From Xanthomonas albilineans (GTDB lineage Bacteria; Pseudomonadota; Gammaproteobacteria; Xanthomonadales; Xanthomonadaceae), in NCBI RefSeq assembly GCF_002939705.1, contig NZ_MDCB01000002.1:124001-188000 (forward strand): a DNA stretch of 64,000 nucleotides, given 5' to 3'. Position numbers and translations under genes: made by a program. The notes beneath the pieces are model-generated. The model was not told the origin of the DNA. It did no database searches and saw nothing but the letters and a program-made list of their open reading frames with translations. This document shows, in pieces, positions 52,456 to 60,732 of this stretch (the stretch's first letter is position 1; every line of letters starts with the position of its first letter).

Positions 52456-52719
52456 TCAAGTTGCCGCTTTAGCCGCTTTGGTCGCGAGCGCTTCTTCCAC
52501 CGCCTGCACCAGCTTGCTGAGCGAGCCGTCGTCCAGGTTGGGATCGCGCTCCTGGAATGTGATGTCGAAGTGCTCTTCGATGTCGAACAGGATTTCGATT
52601 GCTTCAAGCGATTTCACGCCCAGGTCCTGCAGTTTGGAATCAGGCGTCAGGTTGCCCAGATCGATGTCGACGTGTTTGGCGACGATGCTGTAAATTTGCG
52701 ACTCTATGGACTCGGTCAT
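52456..52719 (-). CDS. Acyl carrier protein
   Basis: This is an 87-residue ACP: DIDLGNLTPDSKLQDLGVKS, then LEAIEILFDIEE. The phosphopantetheine attachment site is Ser37, in VKSLE rather than the canonical DSL, so it belongs to a specialised group. It carries intermediates for the ketosynthase encoded immediately downstream. The ATG at 52719 follows GGAGACCCC. It diverges from the acyltransferase gene over 82 bp. Confidence 0.9.
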   Translation of the reverse strand: MTESIESQIYSIVAKHVDIDLGNLTPDSKLQDLGVKSLEAIEILFDIEEHFDITFQERDPNLDDGSLSKLVQAVEEALATKAAKAAT

Positions 52720-52801
52720 GGGGTCTCCGCAGTGAATGATATGTCGCACAGCGGCTTCTGGCCGCGACGTTCACCTTCACGCTAAATGATCAATCTTGCA
52801 A
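52720..52801. promoter_or_regulatory. Divergent promoter gap between the ACP and acyltransferase genes
   Basis: Only 82 bp separate the divergent ACP-KS and acyltransferase-ureohydrolase operons, so both must share this control region. It contains the ACP ribosome-binding site on the minus strand. No operator is recognisable. Confidence 0.5.
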
Positions 52802-53869
52802 ATGCCTTTCGTCAATCAACTCGAGCCGCCGGTACTCTTGCAGCACTTCTTGCAACATCCGCCGGTCGGGTTCCAGGCTCGCCCACTGGATCATGGGGTG
52901 CCGGCCTTCGAGGCCGACTTCGACTTGCTCACCACCGCCCACCCAACGCTGCGTGCGTGGGTGGCGCGTCTGCCGTTGCAGCGCCTGTGGCAACGTCTGC
53001 TGCGGCCACGCACCAATTTCGTCGGTAGCACCGTCACCGAATATGCCTGGTTGCCGCGTGCGGCCGATCCGGCACAGTTGCCACGGCAATGGCGGGCGCA
53101 GTTGGGGCGGCGTCGCGCGTTGTTGATCGTCAAGGATGTCGCGCAAGCTTCCCCGCTTCTGGATGCTGCCGACAACGCTTGGGCGCAGGCGTTCCTGGAT
53201 GCCTGCCAGCGCAGTGGCTACTTGCTGTTACGCGGACAGGCATTGGCCTGGGTTCCGATCGATTTTGCCTCGACCGACGAATATCTGGCGCGTCTGTCGC
53301 GTGCGCGCCGGCGCAACATCCGTCGCAAGTTGCGCTCTCGCGCCGATCTGCAGGTGGAGGTGCTGTCGACGGGTGCCGCCTTCGCCGACCCGGCGCTGCG
53401 TGCGCAGTGTTATGCGCTGTATCAGGAGGTGTACGCGCAGAGCGAGGTGCATTTCGACCTGCTTACCGCAGAGTTTTTTGATGCTTTACTGACCGATTCC
53501 GATTCCGGCGGTCTCATGTTCGTGTACCGGCACGATGGGCTCGTCATTGGCTGGAACCTGTGCTACGTGCACGATGGCCGTTTGCTTGACAAGTATATTG
53601 GTTTGCATTATCCGGCCTCACACGAACACAACCTGTACGCGCTGAGTTGGATGGAGAATCTCGACTACGCCTGCCGCCATGGGCTACGTGCCTACGTTGC
53701 CGGCTGGACCGATCCAGAGGTGAAGGCACAACTCGGTGCCAGCTTCACTTACACATGGCATGCCGTATATCTGCGCAACCCGCTGTTGCGCGCGCTGCTG
53801 CGGTTGCTGCGGCCGTTGTTCGAGGCCGACGATGTGGGGTTGTCCGTTGGCTTAGCGCAGGAGGAATGA
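52802..53869 (+). CDS. GNAT-superfamily acyltransferase (BioF2/FemAB-like)
   Basis: This is a protein of about 355 residues with a duplicated GNAT-like layout. The central part STDEYLARLSRARRRNIRRK and the C-terminal part FVYRHDGLVIGWNLCYVHDG, then YIGLHYPASHEHNLYALSWM, match the PF13480-type acetyltransferase family that transfers acyl or aminoacyl groups to amines. The donor could be the ACP product of the divergent operon; that is inference. I start at the ATG at 52802; a TTG two codons upstream is possible. It ends 1 bp before the next gene. Confidence 0.75.
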   Translation: MPFVNQLEPPVLLQHFLQHPPVGFQARPLDHGVPAFEADFDLLTTAHPTLRAWVARLPLQRLWQRLLRPRTNFVGSTVTEYAWLPRAADPAQLPRQWRAQLGRRRALLIVKDVAQASPLLDAADNAWAQAFLDACQRSGYLLLRGQALAWVPIDFASTDEYLARLSRARRRNIRRKLRSRADLQVEVLSTGAAFADPALRAQCYALYQEVYAQSEVHFDLLTAEFFDALLTDSDSGGLMFVYRHDGLVIGWNLCYVHDGRLLDKYIGLHYPASHEHNLYALSWMENLDYACRHGLRAYVAGWTDPEVKAQLGASFTYTWHAVYLRNPLLRALLRLLRPLFEADDVGLSVGLAQEE

Positions 53870-53870
53870 A

Positions 53871-54758
53871 ATGCACGTTCCAGTCGTCTTGGATCTGGAT
53901 GGTTCGCAGGGCGTGGTGCCCGATGCGTTGCGACTGCCGTTGCGCGATTGGTGTGATGGCCTGCGCTTTGCCTGTTCGCTGGCGCGATTGCGCCGTTTCG
54001 GCGCTGCGCTCGACGCCGCGTTGCCGGTGCACCATGGCACCGTGTTGCTTGGTAGCGGCGATTTCCATCATCTGAGTCTGCCGCTGATCGCGCGGCTGGC
54101 ACAGCGTACGCCGGTGCCTTTGCGTGTTGTGGTGTTCGACAATCACCCGGACAATATGCGCTTTCCGTTCGCGGTGCATTGCGGTTCGTGGGTGCGACGG
54201 ATTGCCGCGTTGCCGCAGGTGGAGCGGATCGAAGTGGCCGGCATCACCTCTAGCGACGTCGGTCTTGCGCATGCCTGGGAGAATCACCTGCTGCCGCTGT
54301 ATCGCGGCAAGTTGCGTTACTGGTGCACTGGCGTAGACGTGCGTTGGGCGCGACGGCTGGGTTTGGGGCAGGCGGTGCGCGGTTTTTCCAGTAGTGCCGA
54401 GATGATGGACGCTCTCCTCGAGCATCTGCGGGCTACGCCAATGTCGACCTATTTATCGCTGGACAAGGACGTACTGGATCCTCAGGAGGTGCGCACCAAT
54501 TGGGACCAAGGCGAACTGCGTGTGCCGCATTTGCTGGCTGCGATCCAGGTATTGCATGGGCATTTGTGCGGCAGTGACATCACCGGCGAGGTGTCGCTGG
54601 CGCATTACCCGCAGTGGTGGAAGCGCAGGCTGGCAGCGTTAGACGCACAACCATCGCCGTCGCCGGCTGATCTGTCGGCCTGGCAGGCACAGCAACATGC
54701 GTTGAACCAGCGCTTGTTGCAGGCGATAGCAGATGCTGGCGGCTCCTGGCTTGCGTAA
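53871..54758 (+). CDS. Arginase/agmatinase-fold ureohydrolase
   Basis: This 295-residue protein keeps the metal ligands of ureohydrolases in diverged surroundings: LLGSGDFHHLS (for GGDHS), VVFDNHPDN (for DAHxD), YLSLDKDVLDP (for SxDxDxxDP) and GSDITGEVSL with the final acidic residue. A binuclear Mn site is therefore plausible, hydrolysing a guanidino or amidine group, perhaps to leave urea and an amine. It is not ordinary arginase. Translation is probably coupled to the acyltransferase 1 bp upstream. Confidence 0.8.
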   Translation: MHVPVVLDLDGSQGVVPDALRLPLRDWCDGLRFACSLARLRRFGAALDAALPVHHGTVLLGSGDFHHLSLPLIARLAQRTPVPLRVVVFDNHPDNMRFPFAVHCGSWVRRIAALPQVERIEVAGITSSDVGLAHAWENHLLPLYRGKLRYWCTGVDVRWARRLGLGQAVRGFSSSAEMMDALLEHLRATPMSTYLSLDKDVLDPQEVRTNWDQGELRVPHLLAAIQVLHGHLCGSDITGEVSLAHYPQWWKRRLAALDAQPSPSPADLSAWQAQQHALNQRLLQAIADAGGSWLA

Positions 54759-54884
54759 AAATCAGCGCGTATGCGTTTGCTATCTGCGAGTGATCGTAGA
54801 AGATTCAGTTGGCAAGGAGAAAAACAGCATCGGCATGCCGGTCGGGCGCGTCTGCAGGTAGCGCAGCTTGATGGACATCTGCTC

Positions 54885-56147
54885 TTAGCCGCAGGTGTCG
54901 ATCACGTCGATGGACATGGTCTGCATGTCGGCTGTGGCGCGCGCCTGCATCGCGGTGGCGCAGGCGGCCTGAAGTGTGGCCACGATCGTTTCGAAGCCCG
55001 CATCATCCAACCATGGACTGTTGCTGATGCTAAGACAGCGCGCGGCGAAATCGTGGGCGTTGGGTATCGCGGTGCGCTCGACGAGCGTCTCTAGGTAGTC
55101 GTAGTCGGGTAGGGCATGTGCGAACGGCACCGTCACGCCCAGGCCGCGTGGCCACAGTGAGGCCAGCACGCGTTCGCGTGCGTTGGCATCGGGCAACAGG
55201 ACCATCAGGATCGGCCAACTGCCCTGTGCGCCGGGGGAGTCGGTGATTACTTGCAGTCCCGGGATTGTGGCCAGTCGTGCACTGCGTTGCCGGCCTTGTT
55301 CGCGTATCTGGGCCATGAATGCTGGCCAGCGGGCGCTGGCGCGCACACCCACCGCTTCGCGCCATGCTCCGACGGCGTGCTGTGGAATCGTTGTTCCGAA
55401 GCGCTCGTTGGCTGCTGCCACGCGGTCGCCACGACGCAGTGCGCGACGCAGTGGCGCGCCATACACCCAGCGCAGCCAATAGGGTCGGTACAACGCAGCG
55501 TAACCGAGTAATTCGACGCTGCGCCTTAGCTCCCAGTTCCAGTCCCGCTGCCCAAGGCGTGCGGCGGTGTCGGCCAGCGCGCGGCGCAATGACACATGCG
55601 GGGACATCAGCAGGCCGCCTTCGTAGAGGGTAAGGCCCTTGCCTGCGGCCAGGCTGCAGAAGCCGATGTCGCCGCCCATGCCAGCGGGAGTGCCGTCAGC
55701 GTGGATGCCGCCAAGTGCCTGTGCGGCATCTTCGATCAGCATCGCGTTGCACGTCTCTGCGGCACGGCTGAGTGGCGCAAGGTCGATCAGGCGTCCGCCC
55801 AGATGGGTGGCGATGATTGCTAGGGTGTCGTTGCTGCAGCGCTGTGCCAGTTGTGCTGGGTCCAGCTCGAGAGAGTTGGGCAACAGATCGCAAAGTACCA
55901 GTTGCAGGCCGCAGTGCGCGACTGCCAGCGCCACCAGCGGGCAGGTGTAAGCGGAGACCACCACTTGCCGACGTCGACTGGCCGCCGCCAGCGTGCGCAG
56001 GGCGATGATCAGGGCTGCTGTTCCCGAGCATGTAAGCAGCGCGTCGGGTAGGCTCAGCGCGCTGGCCAGGCGTGTGTCGCTGCGGACCGGCCACAGGTCG
56101 TGCAAGCGCAGTGGCAATCCTGCGGTCGGTGGTACCTCAATGCGCAT
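54885..56147 (-). CDS. DegT/DnrJ/EryC1-family aminotransferase
   Basis: This is a PLP enzyme of about 420 residues of the sensory-transduction/antibiotic aminotransferase type. The cofactor Asp lies in MLIEDAAQALGG and the Schiff-base Lys in CSLAAGKGLTLYEGG; the N-terminus has LTCSGTAALIIALRTL. Members usually aminate keto-sugars or cyclitols. It is a second aminotransferase in the same neighbourhood. The ATG at 56147 overlaps the transporter gene by 11 bp; a GTG at 56162 is an alternative. Confidence 0.8.
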   Translation of the reverse strand: MRIEVPPTAGLPLRLHDLWPVRSDTRLASALSLPDALLTCSGTAALIIALRTLAAASRRRQVVVSAYTCPLVALAVAHCGLQLVLCDLLPNSLELDPAQLAQRCSNDTLAIIATHLGGRLIDLAPLSRAAETCNAMLIEDAAQALGGIHADGTPAGMGGDIGFCSLAAGKGLTLYEGGLLMSPHVSLRRALADTAARLGQRDWNWELRRSVELLGYAALYRPYWLRWVYGAPLRRALRRGDRVAAANERFGTTIPQHAVGAWREAVGVRASARWPAFMAQIREQGRQRSARLATIPGLQVITDSPGAQGSWPILMVLLPDANARERVLASLWPRGLGVTVPFAHALPDYDYLETLVERTAIPNAHDFAARCLSISNSPWLDDAGFETIVATLQAACATAMQARATADMQTMSIDVIDTCG

Positions 56148-56535
56148 GGGCGGTGTCCGCACGCTCGCCCATCGCTAAGCACACGATACCGGCCACGATC
56201 AGGACCGCACCCAGTGCTTGCAGCATGCCAATATGTTCATCGAACCACCACGCCGACAGCAGCATCACGCTCACCACCTCCAGATGCGAGGCGGCGAAAG
56301 CTGGGCCGATTGGCGCGTGTTCGAGCAATTTCATCCAGGTGAAGAACGCGCCGATGTAGCCGGCCAGGGCGGCGTATAGCCATGGGCTGGCGATCAGGCG
56401 CAACAACCAGGCCAGCTCGGCCTGAGGCGGGAACGCATGGGCGCCGCCAAGTTTGAAGCCGATTTGCGCCAGCGTATCGAAACTCAGCAGCAGGGCGAAG
56501 CCCACCGCATAGCGATGCAGCGACGCCCGGCTCAT
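56137..56535 (-). CDS. Half-size EamA/SMR-type transporter subunit A
   Basis: This is a 132-residue protein with four predicted membrane helices (GFALLLSFDTLAQIGFKLGG, SPWLYAALAGYIGAFFTWMK, VVSVMLLSAWWF and ALGAVLIVAGIVCLAMGE). This is the EmrE/ArnE-like small multidrug resistance fold. It overlaps its partner by 4 bp and the aminotransferase by about 11 bp, so it is in one operon with them. Confidence 0.8.
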   Translation of the reverse strand: MSRASLHRYAVGFALLLSFDTLAQIGFKLGGAHAFPPQAELAWLLRLIASPWLYAALAGYIGAFFTWMKLLEHAPIGPAFAASHLEVVSVMLLSAWWFDEHIGMLQALGAVLIVAGIVCLAMGERADTAHAH

Positions 56536-56894
56536 GTTCCCAACCCGACCACGGCCACCCCGGCGCTGACCAGACAGATCCCGGCCACCTGCATGCGTCC
56601 CAGGCGCTCGCCGAACAGCCAGCGTCCGGCCAGCATGATCGCCACGATGTTGATCGAGCCGAGCAGGACGCCGCGACCCAACGGGACCAGCGACAGAAAT
56701 GCGGTCCAGCAGAGGAATTCGAGCACGTAGCAGCCGACCCCAAGCCATAGCTGCGGTTGCCGCGCCATGTAACTCCAGCCCGCAACACCGCTGCCCTGCC
56801 GATTGCTGGCGACAGACTTGAACGCCAATTGTCCGGTCGTGTCCAGCGCCACGGTCGCGAGCCAGATGCCGACGACGGAGGGTTGCAGCGCCAT
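56532..56894 (-). CDS. Half-size EamA/SMR-type transporter subunit B
   Basis: This is a 120-residue four-helix protein (VVGIWLATVALDTTGQLAFK, WLGVGCYVLEFLCWTAFLSL, GVLLGSINIVAIMLAGRWLF and VAGICLVSAGVAVVGLG). The conserved Pro-Leu-Gly-Arg-Gly stretch before helix 3 is SMR-like. A pair of unequal half-size proteins encoded with ATGA overlap suggests an obligate heterodimer exporting or flipping the pathway product, as ArnE/ArnF do. Its ATG touches the esterase stop. Confidence 0.8.
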   Translation of the reverse strand: MALQPSVVGIWLATVALDTTGQLAFKSVASNRQGSGVAGWSYMARQPQLWLGVGCYVLEFLCWTAFLSLVPLGRGVLLGSINIVAIMLAGRWLFGERLGRMQVAGICLVSAGVAVVGLGT

Positions 56895-57724
56895 CAGGCG
56901 GCCTGCCGCGGTGCGGCGGCCGCCAGTGCGGCGAAGAACTGTGCCAGGCGGGTACCGAGCGTACGTCGTTCCCGATCCAGCGTGATCATGTGGTAGCTGT
57001 CGTGTAGCAGCAGCAACTCCGTCGGCCCGGAGACGTTGTCGATCACCAGTCGCGCGTTGCGTAGATGGGCGATGTCGTCATCGGTGGCGTGTGCGACCAG
57101 GCAAGGTGCCTTGACCTTGGCCAGATTGCGCCGCACCTGGCGCGAGAGTAGATGAAGTTCGGCCAGCGCATACCACGGATTGCCGGGCAGACCGGCGGCA
57201 CTGCTATCGCCACCGAGCATGGCGCTGCTGACTTGGGCGCGAATACGTTCGTCGCGTAGGCCATAAGGCGGTTCTTCCAAGAACATGCGGCGTTTGCCGA
57301 TGCCCAGGCGTTTGAGCAGCGGCAATATGAACGCTAGCCGCGCGCGCTTGGGAATGTTCCAGCCGTCGTAGCGGAAGGTGGCGCCGAGCACGCCGACGCC
57401 GTCTACCCACTGCGGTCGCTCGACCGCCAGCCGCAAGGCCAGCAGTGCACCCATCGATAGCCCCGCGACGAACAGGCTGTCCACCTGTGGACGCATGCGT
57501 GCGGCGGCCTGTTCGACGCTGGCGTACCAATCGCGCCAGCCGGTAGCGAGTAGATCGTCCTCGTCGCCGCAATGCCCGGCCAGCTGTACGCCGTGTACGC
57601 TGAAACCATGGCGTTGCAGGCTCTTGCCAAGCAGGCGCATTTCGCTTGGAGTCCCGGTCAGGCCGTGGATCAGCAGCACGCCGTGACGGCCGCCTTCGAA
57701 GTGAAATTCCGCAGATTGGGTCAT
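56894..57724 (-). CDS. Alpha/beta-hydrolase, carboxylesterase/thioesterase-like
   Basis: This 276-residue enzyme has oxyanion-hole HG in GVLLIHGLTGTPSEM, nucleophile elbow VAGLSMGALLAL, the acid in HATDDDIAH and the catalytic His in LHDSYHMITLD. This is the Est30/monoglyceride-lipase type. It is the first gene of the minus-strand operon with the SMR pair and the DegT aminotransferase. It could release an acyl product or trim an ester; the substrate is unknown. Confidence 0.88.
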   Translation of the reverse strand: MTQSAEFHFEGGRHGVLLIHGLTGTPSEMRLLGKSLQRHGFSVHGVQLAGHCGDEDDLLATGWRDWYASVEQAAARMRPQVDSLFVAGLSMGALLALRLAVERPQWVDGVGVLGATFRYDGWNIPKRARLAFILPLLKRLGIGKRRMFLEEPPYGLRDERIRAQVSSAMLGGDSSAAGLPGNPWYALAELHLLSRQVRRNLAKVKAPCLVAHATDDDIAHLRNARLVIDNVSGPTELLLLHDSYHMITLDRERRTLGTRLAQFFAALAAAAPRQAA

Positions 57725-57932
57725 TGCAATGGCGCGGCTGCGCAGTGTCGATAATCTGTGCAGGGTCGCCTCTGCGCGTTTCAGCAGCCTTTCAGCGGTG
57801 CTGGCTTGAGAACCTGTGATGCGCGTTGAGGTGGAAGGCGTTGGACATCGCGCCTACATCGTGGGGCCGCTGTGTTTGGGGTGCGAGTGTGGGGGCTGGC
57901 TGTGCCGACACCGCCATGCGCATCACCTGCGT

Positions 57933-58841
57933 TCAGTGCCGCTGTGCGGTGGCCGGATTGCGAAAGCGGACCAGAACACGCTGTCCCAGGCGCAGCGTCG
58001 AGGGGCGTGTGAACGCCAGTACGCAGGCCACGCTGCGGTCGTTGCCGGAGGGTGCCGTATCGTCGTGCAGTTGCGTGGAGCCGTAGGCCGGTGCCAGCCA
58101 GCGCACGACTGCTTCGCCGAGAATGGTCTGGCGACCGTCGTCGCTGATGACCTCTGCATTCATGCCGGGTGCGACGCTGCCTGCATAGCTTTCGTTTAAT
58201 TCTGCACGTACCAGCCGCGGCGCGTCCGGTAGCAGGGTGAGCAGGGGGGTGTTGGCCTCGCTGCGTGCGCCGACTGCGGCCGAGAGTTGCAGTACGCGGC
58301 CGGCCACAGGCGCATACAACTGATATTGCGCACGCTGTAATTCGGCTGCGCGCACTTGCGCATCGGCCAGCGCCGCGTCGCTGCGGGCATTCTGTAACTC
58401 GTCATCCAGGCTCTGCACCGCGTCGCTGGCGTCGTCGGCGCTCTGTTCGTCGCCTGCGCCCAGGCGCGCGGCTTCTGCCAGTCGTCGCTGGCGTTGTTGG
58501 ACATGTGCCAAGCGCTGTTGCAATTGGCGCAGATGCGTCGCAGCGGCCTGTGCGTGGGTACGGGCGATATCCAGTTCCACGGCGGCGGCGCGGTCGTCGG
58601 CGGCAACCAGCAGCGCTCCGCGCTGTACGGCATCGCCTTCGTGAACCGCCACTTCGCGCAACGGTGCGGTGACCGGCAGGCCGAGTTTCAGTACACCGCC
58701 TTCCACGTCGATGCGGCCGCGCGCGACCGCCAGATAGGTTGGTTGCGATGCCGATGCCGACGTAGTGGTTGGCGCACGGTCCGACGGCGCGCATGCGACC
58801 AGCAACAGACTCAGCAGGGGCGCGATGGCGAACGCTTTCAT
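57933..58841 (-). CDS. HlyD-family membrane fusion lipoprotein
   Basis: This is a 302-residue periplasmic adaptor. The signal peptide ends in a lipobox LLLVAC (Cys17), so it is a lipid-anchored MFP. The biotinyl-like halves flank a coiled-coil hairpin rich in Gln/Ala/Leu (about 90-175, THLRQLQQRLAHVQQRQRRL). It bridges the ABC permease and outer-membrane factor encoded upstream in the operon. The start ATG at 58841 overlaps the ATPase stop. Confidence 0.9.
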   Translation of the reverse strand: MKAFAIAPLLSLLLVACAPSDRAPTTTSASASQPTYLAVARGRIDVEGGVLKLGLPVTAPLREVAVHEGDAVQRGALLVAADDRAAAVELDIARTHAQAAATHLRQLQQRLAHVQQRQRRLAEAARLGAGDEQSADDASDAVQSLDDELQNARSDAALADAQVRAAELQRAQYQLYAPVAGRVLQLSAAVGARSEANTPLLTLLPDAPRLVRAELNESYAGSVAPGMNAEVISDDGRQTILGEAVVRWLAPAYGSTQLHDDTAPSGNDRSVACVLAFTRPSTLRLGQRVLVRFRNPATAQRH

Positions 58842-59602
58842 GGTGCGGGATTCCGAGAGGACAGGGGCGAGGGGGCGTGGGTCATGCGGCGGTCGTCGAG
58901 GATGCGGCCGTCTTCCATCGACAGCACGCGGTCGGCATGGCGGATCAGGCGCGGATCGTGGCTCACGCACAGCACCATGGTGTTGTGGCGGCGGGCGATG
59001 CGGTGGAGCAGGTCGATCACGATCTGGCCATTGCCGGCATCCAGCGCGCTGGTTGGTTCGTCGGCGAACAGCAGTGCAGGATGCTTGGCTAGGGCGCGGG
59101 CGATCGCGACGCGCTGCTTCTCGCCACCGGAGAGTTCTGCCGGACGCAGGTGCTGGCGGTGGGCGATGCCGACTTCGGCCAGTGCTTCCTCGGCGCGCGT
59201 GCGCACCTCGGTTGCGGCCATGCCCATGTACTGCAAGGGCAGCCGGACCTGGTCAAGTGCGCATAACGCCGGAAACAGGTTGAAGCCCTGGAAGATGAAG
59301 CCGGTGTGGCGTAGGCGGAAGTGCTCCAGCGCGGTCGCACCGAGCCGGCCTAGGTCTTCGCCCAGTGCCAGTACCTGACCGGCATCGGCACGTTGCAGGC
59401 CGCTGAGGATCGACAGCAAGGTGCTCTTGCCGCAGCCGGATGGGCCGGAAATCAGGGTCAGTTCGCCCTGCCAGACCTGCAGTGCCACGTCGTGCAACAC
59501 AGTCGTGCGCAGCTTGCCGGAGGTGAAACTCTTGCATAGCCCGCTGCCGCTCAGGGACGCGGTGCCTGGATGCAACTTGGCGGGGGCGAGGATCTGGCTC
59601 AT
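58838..59602 (-). CDS. MacB/DevA-type ABC exporter ATPase
   Basis: This 254-residue ATPase has Walker A ISGPSGCGKSTLLSILSGLQ, Q-loop FIFQGFNLFPAL, signature LSGGEKQRVAIARAL, Walker B LLFADEPTSALD and VSHDPRLI. It powers the FtsX-type permease upstream. The frame is open far beyond the gene; the ATG at 59602 (MSQILAPAKL) overlaps the permease stop by 4 bp. Confidence 0.93.
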   Translation of the reverse strand: MSQILAPAKLHPGTASLSGSGLCKSFTSGKLRTTVLHDVALQVWQGELTLISGPSGCGKSTLLSILSGLQRADAGQVLALGEDLGRLGATALEHFRLRHTGFIFQGFNLFPALCALDQVRLPLQYMGMAATEVRTRAEEALAEVGIAHRQHLRPAELSGGEKQRVAIARALAKHPALLFADEPTSALDAGNGQIVIDLLHRIARRHNTMVLCVSHDPRLIRHADRVLSMEDGRILDDRRMTHAPSPLSSRNPAP

Positions 59603-60732
59603 CGCAGCAGCAGTGCGGGATCGGCACGGCGCAGTCCGCGCAGCGCGGCCAAGGCCGAAACGAAGGTCAGTAGGAGCACCGCACAGACACACAGGGCCCA
59701 GCCGCTGGCATCGAACGTCACTGGCACGTCGTGCGCACGCCCCAGTGCCACCAGTGCCGCGCCCAGGATGCTGGCTCCGGCCAGGCCCAGTGCGCCAACC
59801 CAGGCGGCTTGCTCCAGCACTACCCAGCGCAGTGCGTGCATGCTGACTCCCAACGCATTGAGTGTGGCGTATTCGCGGGTGGCACCGAGGACGGTCCCGA
59901 GTAACGTCTGGCTGGTGACCGCCATGCCGACGAGGAGCACGATGCCGCCGATGAACAACACGCCGGAACCAGCGCCTGTATTGAACATCCAGAACAGAAT
60001 GGTGCGTCGGGCGAAATCGTTTGCGCTCCATGCTTGGATGCGCGCCGACGCGCTGCTGTCGCCGATGGTCTGCGCTACCGCTTGCGGATCGGCGTCGGGA
60101 CGCAGGCGCGCCACGATGTAGGTCGGCCATTCTGGATGCGGGGCGTCGCGGTTGAGTTCGCGCGCGGTATCCAGCGAGGTCAGGATGTTGACTCCACCCA
60201 GCGTGCGCAGGCCGCGACCGACGCCAATCACCCGGACACGGTGGCCGTTGATGCGCGCGCTGCTACCGATGCCGACGCCGAGTTTGTCCAGTTCGGAGCG
60301 GTCCACGATCACCGTGTCCGGCTCGCGCAGCGCCACGCGTTGCGCCGGACTGAGCAGGCGAGCGAACATCAGCCCGTCATCGCGGGTGTCGATGCCGGAG
60401 ACGTAGATCGACACAGCGCCATTATCGGTGGGCCCGCGCCAGTCGCCGTCGATCCACACGAATGGTTCGATCTGCGCCACCCGTGGGTCCAGATACAGCG
60501 CCATGGCCGCGTCCGGGTCGATCTGGCGGCCCTGGTCCACGCTCTGTGTGCCCGGATAGCCCAGCCACAGGTCGGTTCTGGAGCCGGAGATGTAGACACT
60601 GGCGCTGCCGAAGATGCCGAGCACCAGCGCCGTCTGCAGCAGTAGCAACAGGCTGGCGAAGCCCACCGACACGACCACCGGCATGAAACGGCGCCATTCG
60701 TAACGCAGGGTTTGGCGGGCCAGCGCGACCAT
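59599..60732 (-). CDS. FtsX/MacB/DevC-type ABC exporter permease
   Basis: This is a 377-residue permease: one N-terminal helix (VVVSVGFASLLLLLQTALVL), a periplasmic domain of about 210 residues, and three C-terminal helices (GSGVLFIGGIVLLVGMAVTS and following). This is the mechanotransmission-type layout of MacB or cyanobacterial DevC, but without a fused ATPase. With the MFP and NodT-like factor it forms a tripartite exporter. Confidence 0.9.
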   Translation of the reverse strand: MVALARQTLRYEWRRFMPVVVSVGFASLLLLLQTALVLGIFGSASVYISGSRTDLWLGYPGTQSVDQGRQIDPDAAMALYLDPRVAQIEPFVWIDGDWRGPTDNGAVSIYVSGIDTRDDGLMFARLLSPAQRVALREPDTVIVDRSELDKLGVGIGSSARINGHRVRVIGVGRGLRTLGGVNILTSLDTARELNRDAPHPEWPTYIVARLRPDADPQAVAQTIGDSSASARIQAWSANDFARRTILFWMFNTGAGSGVLFIGGIVLLVGMAVTSQTLLGTVLGATREYATLNALGVSMHALRWVVLEQAAWVGALGLAGASILGAALVALGRAHDVPVTFDASGWALCVCAVLLLTFVSALAALRGLRRADPALLLR

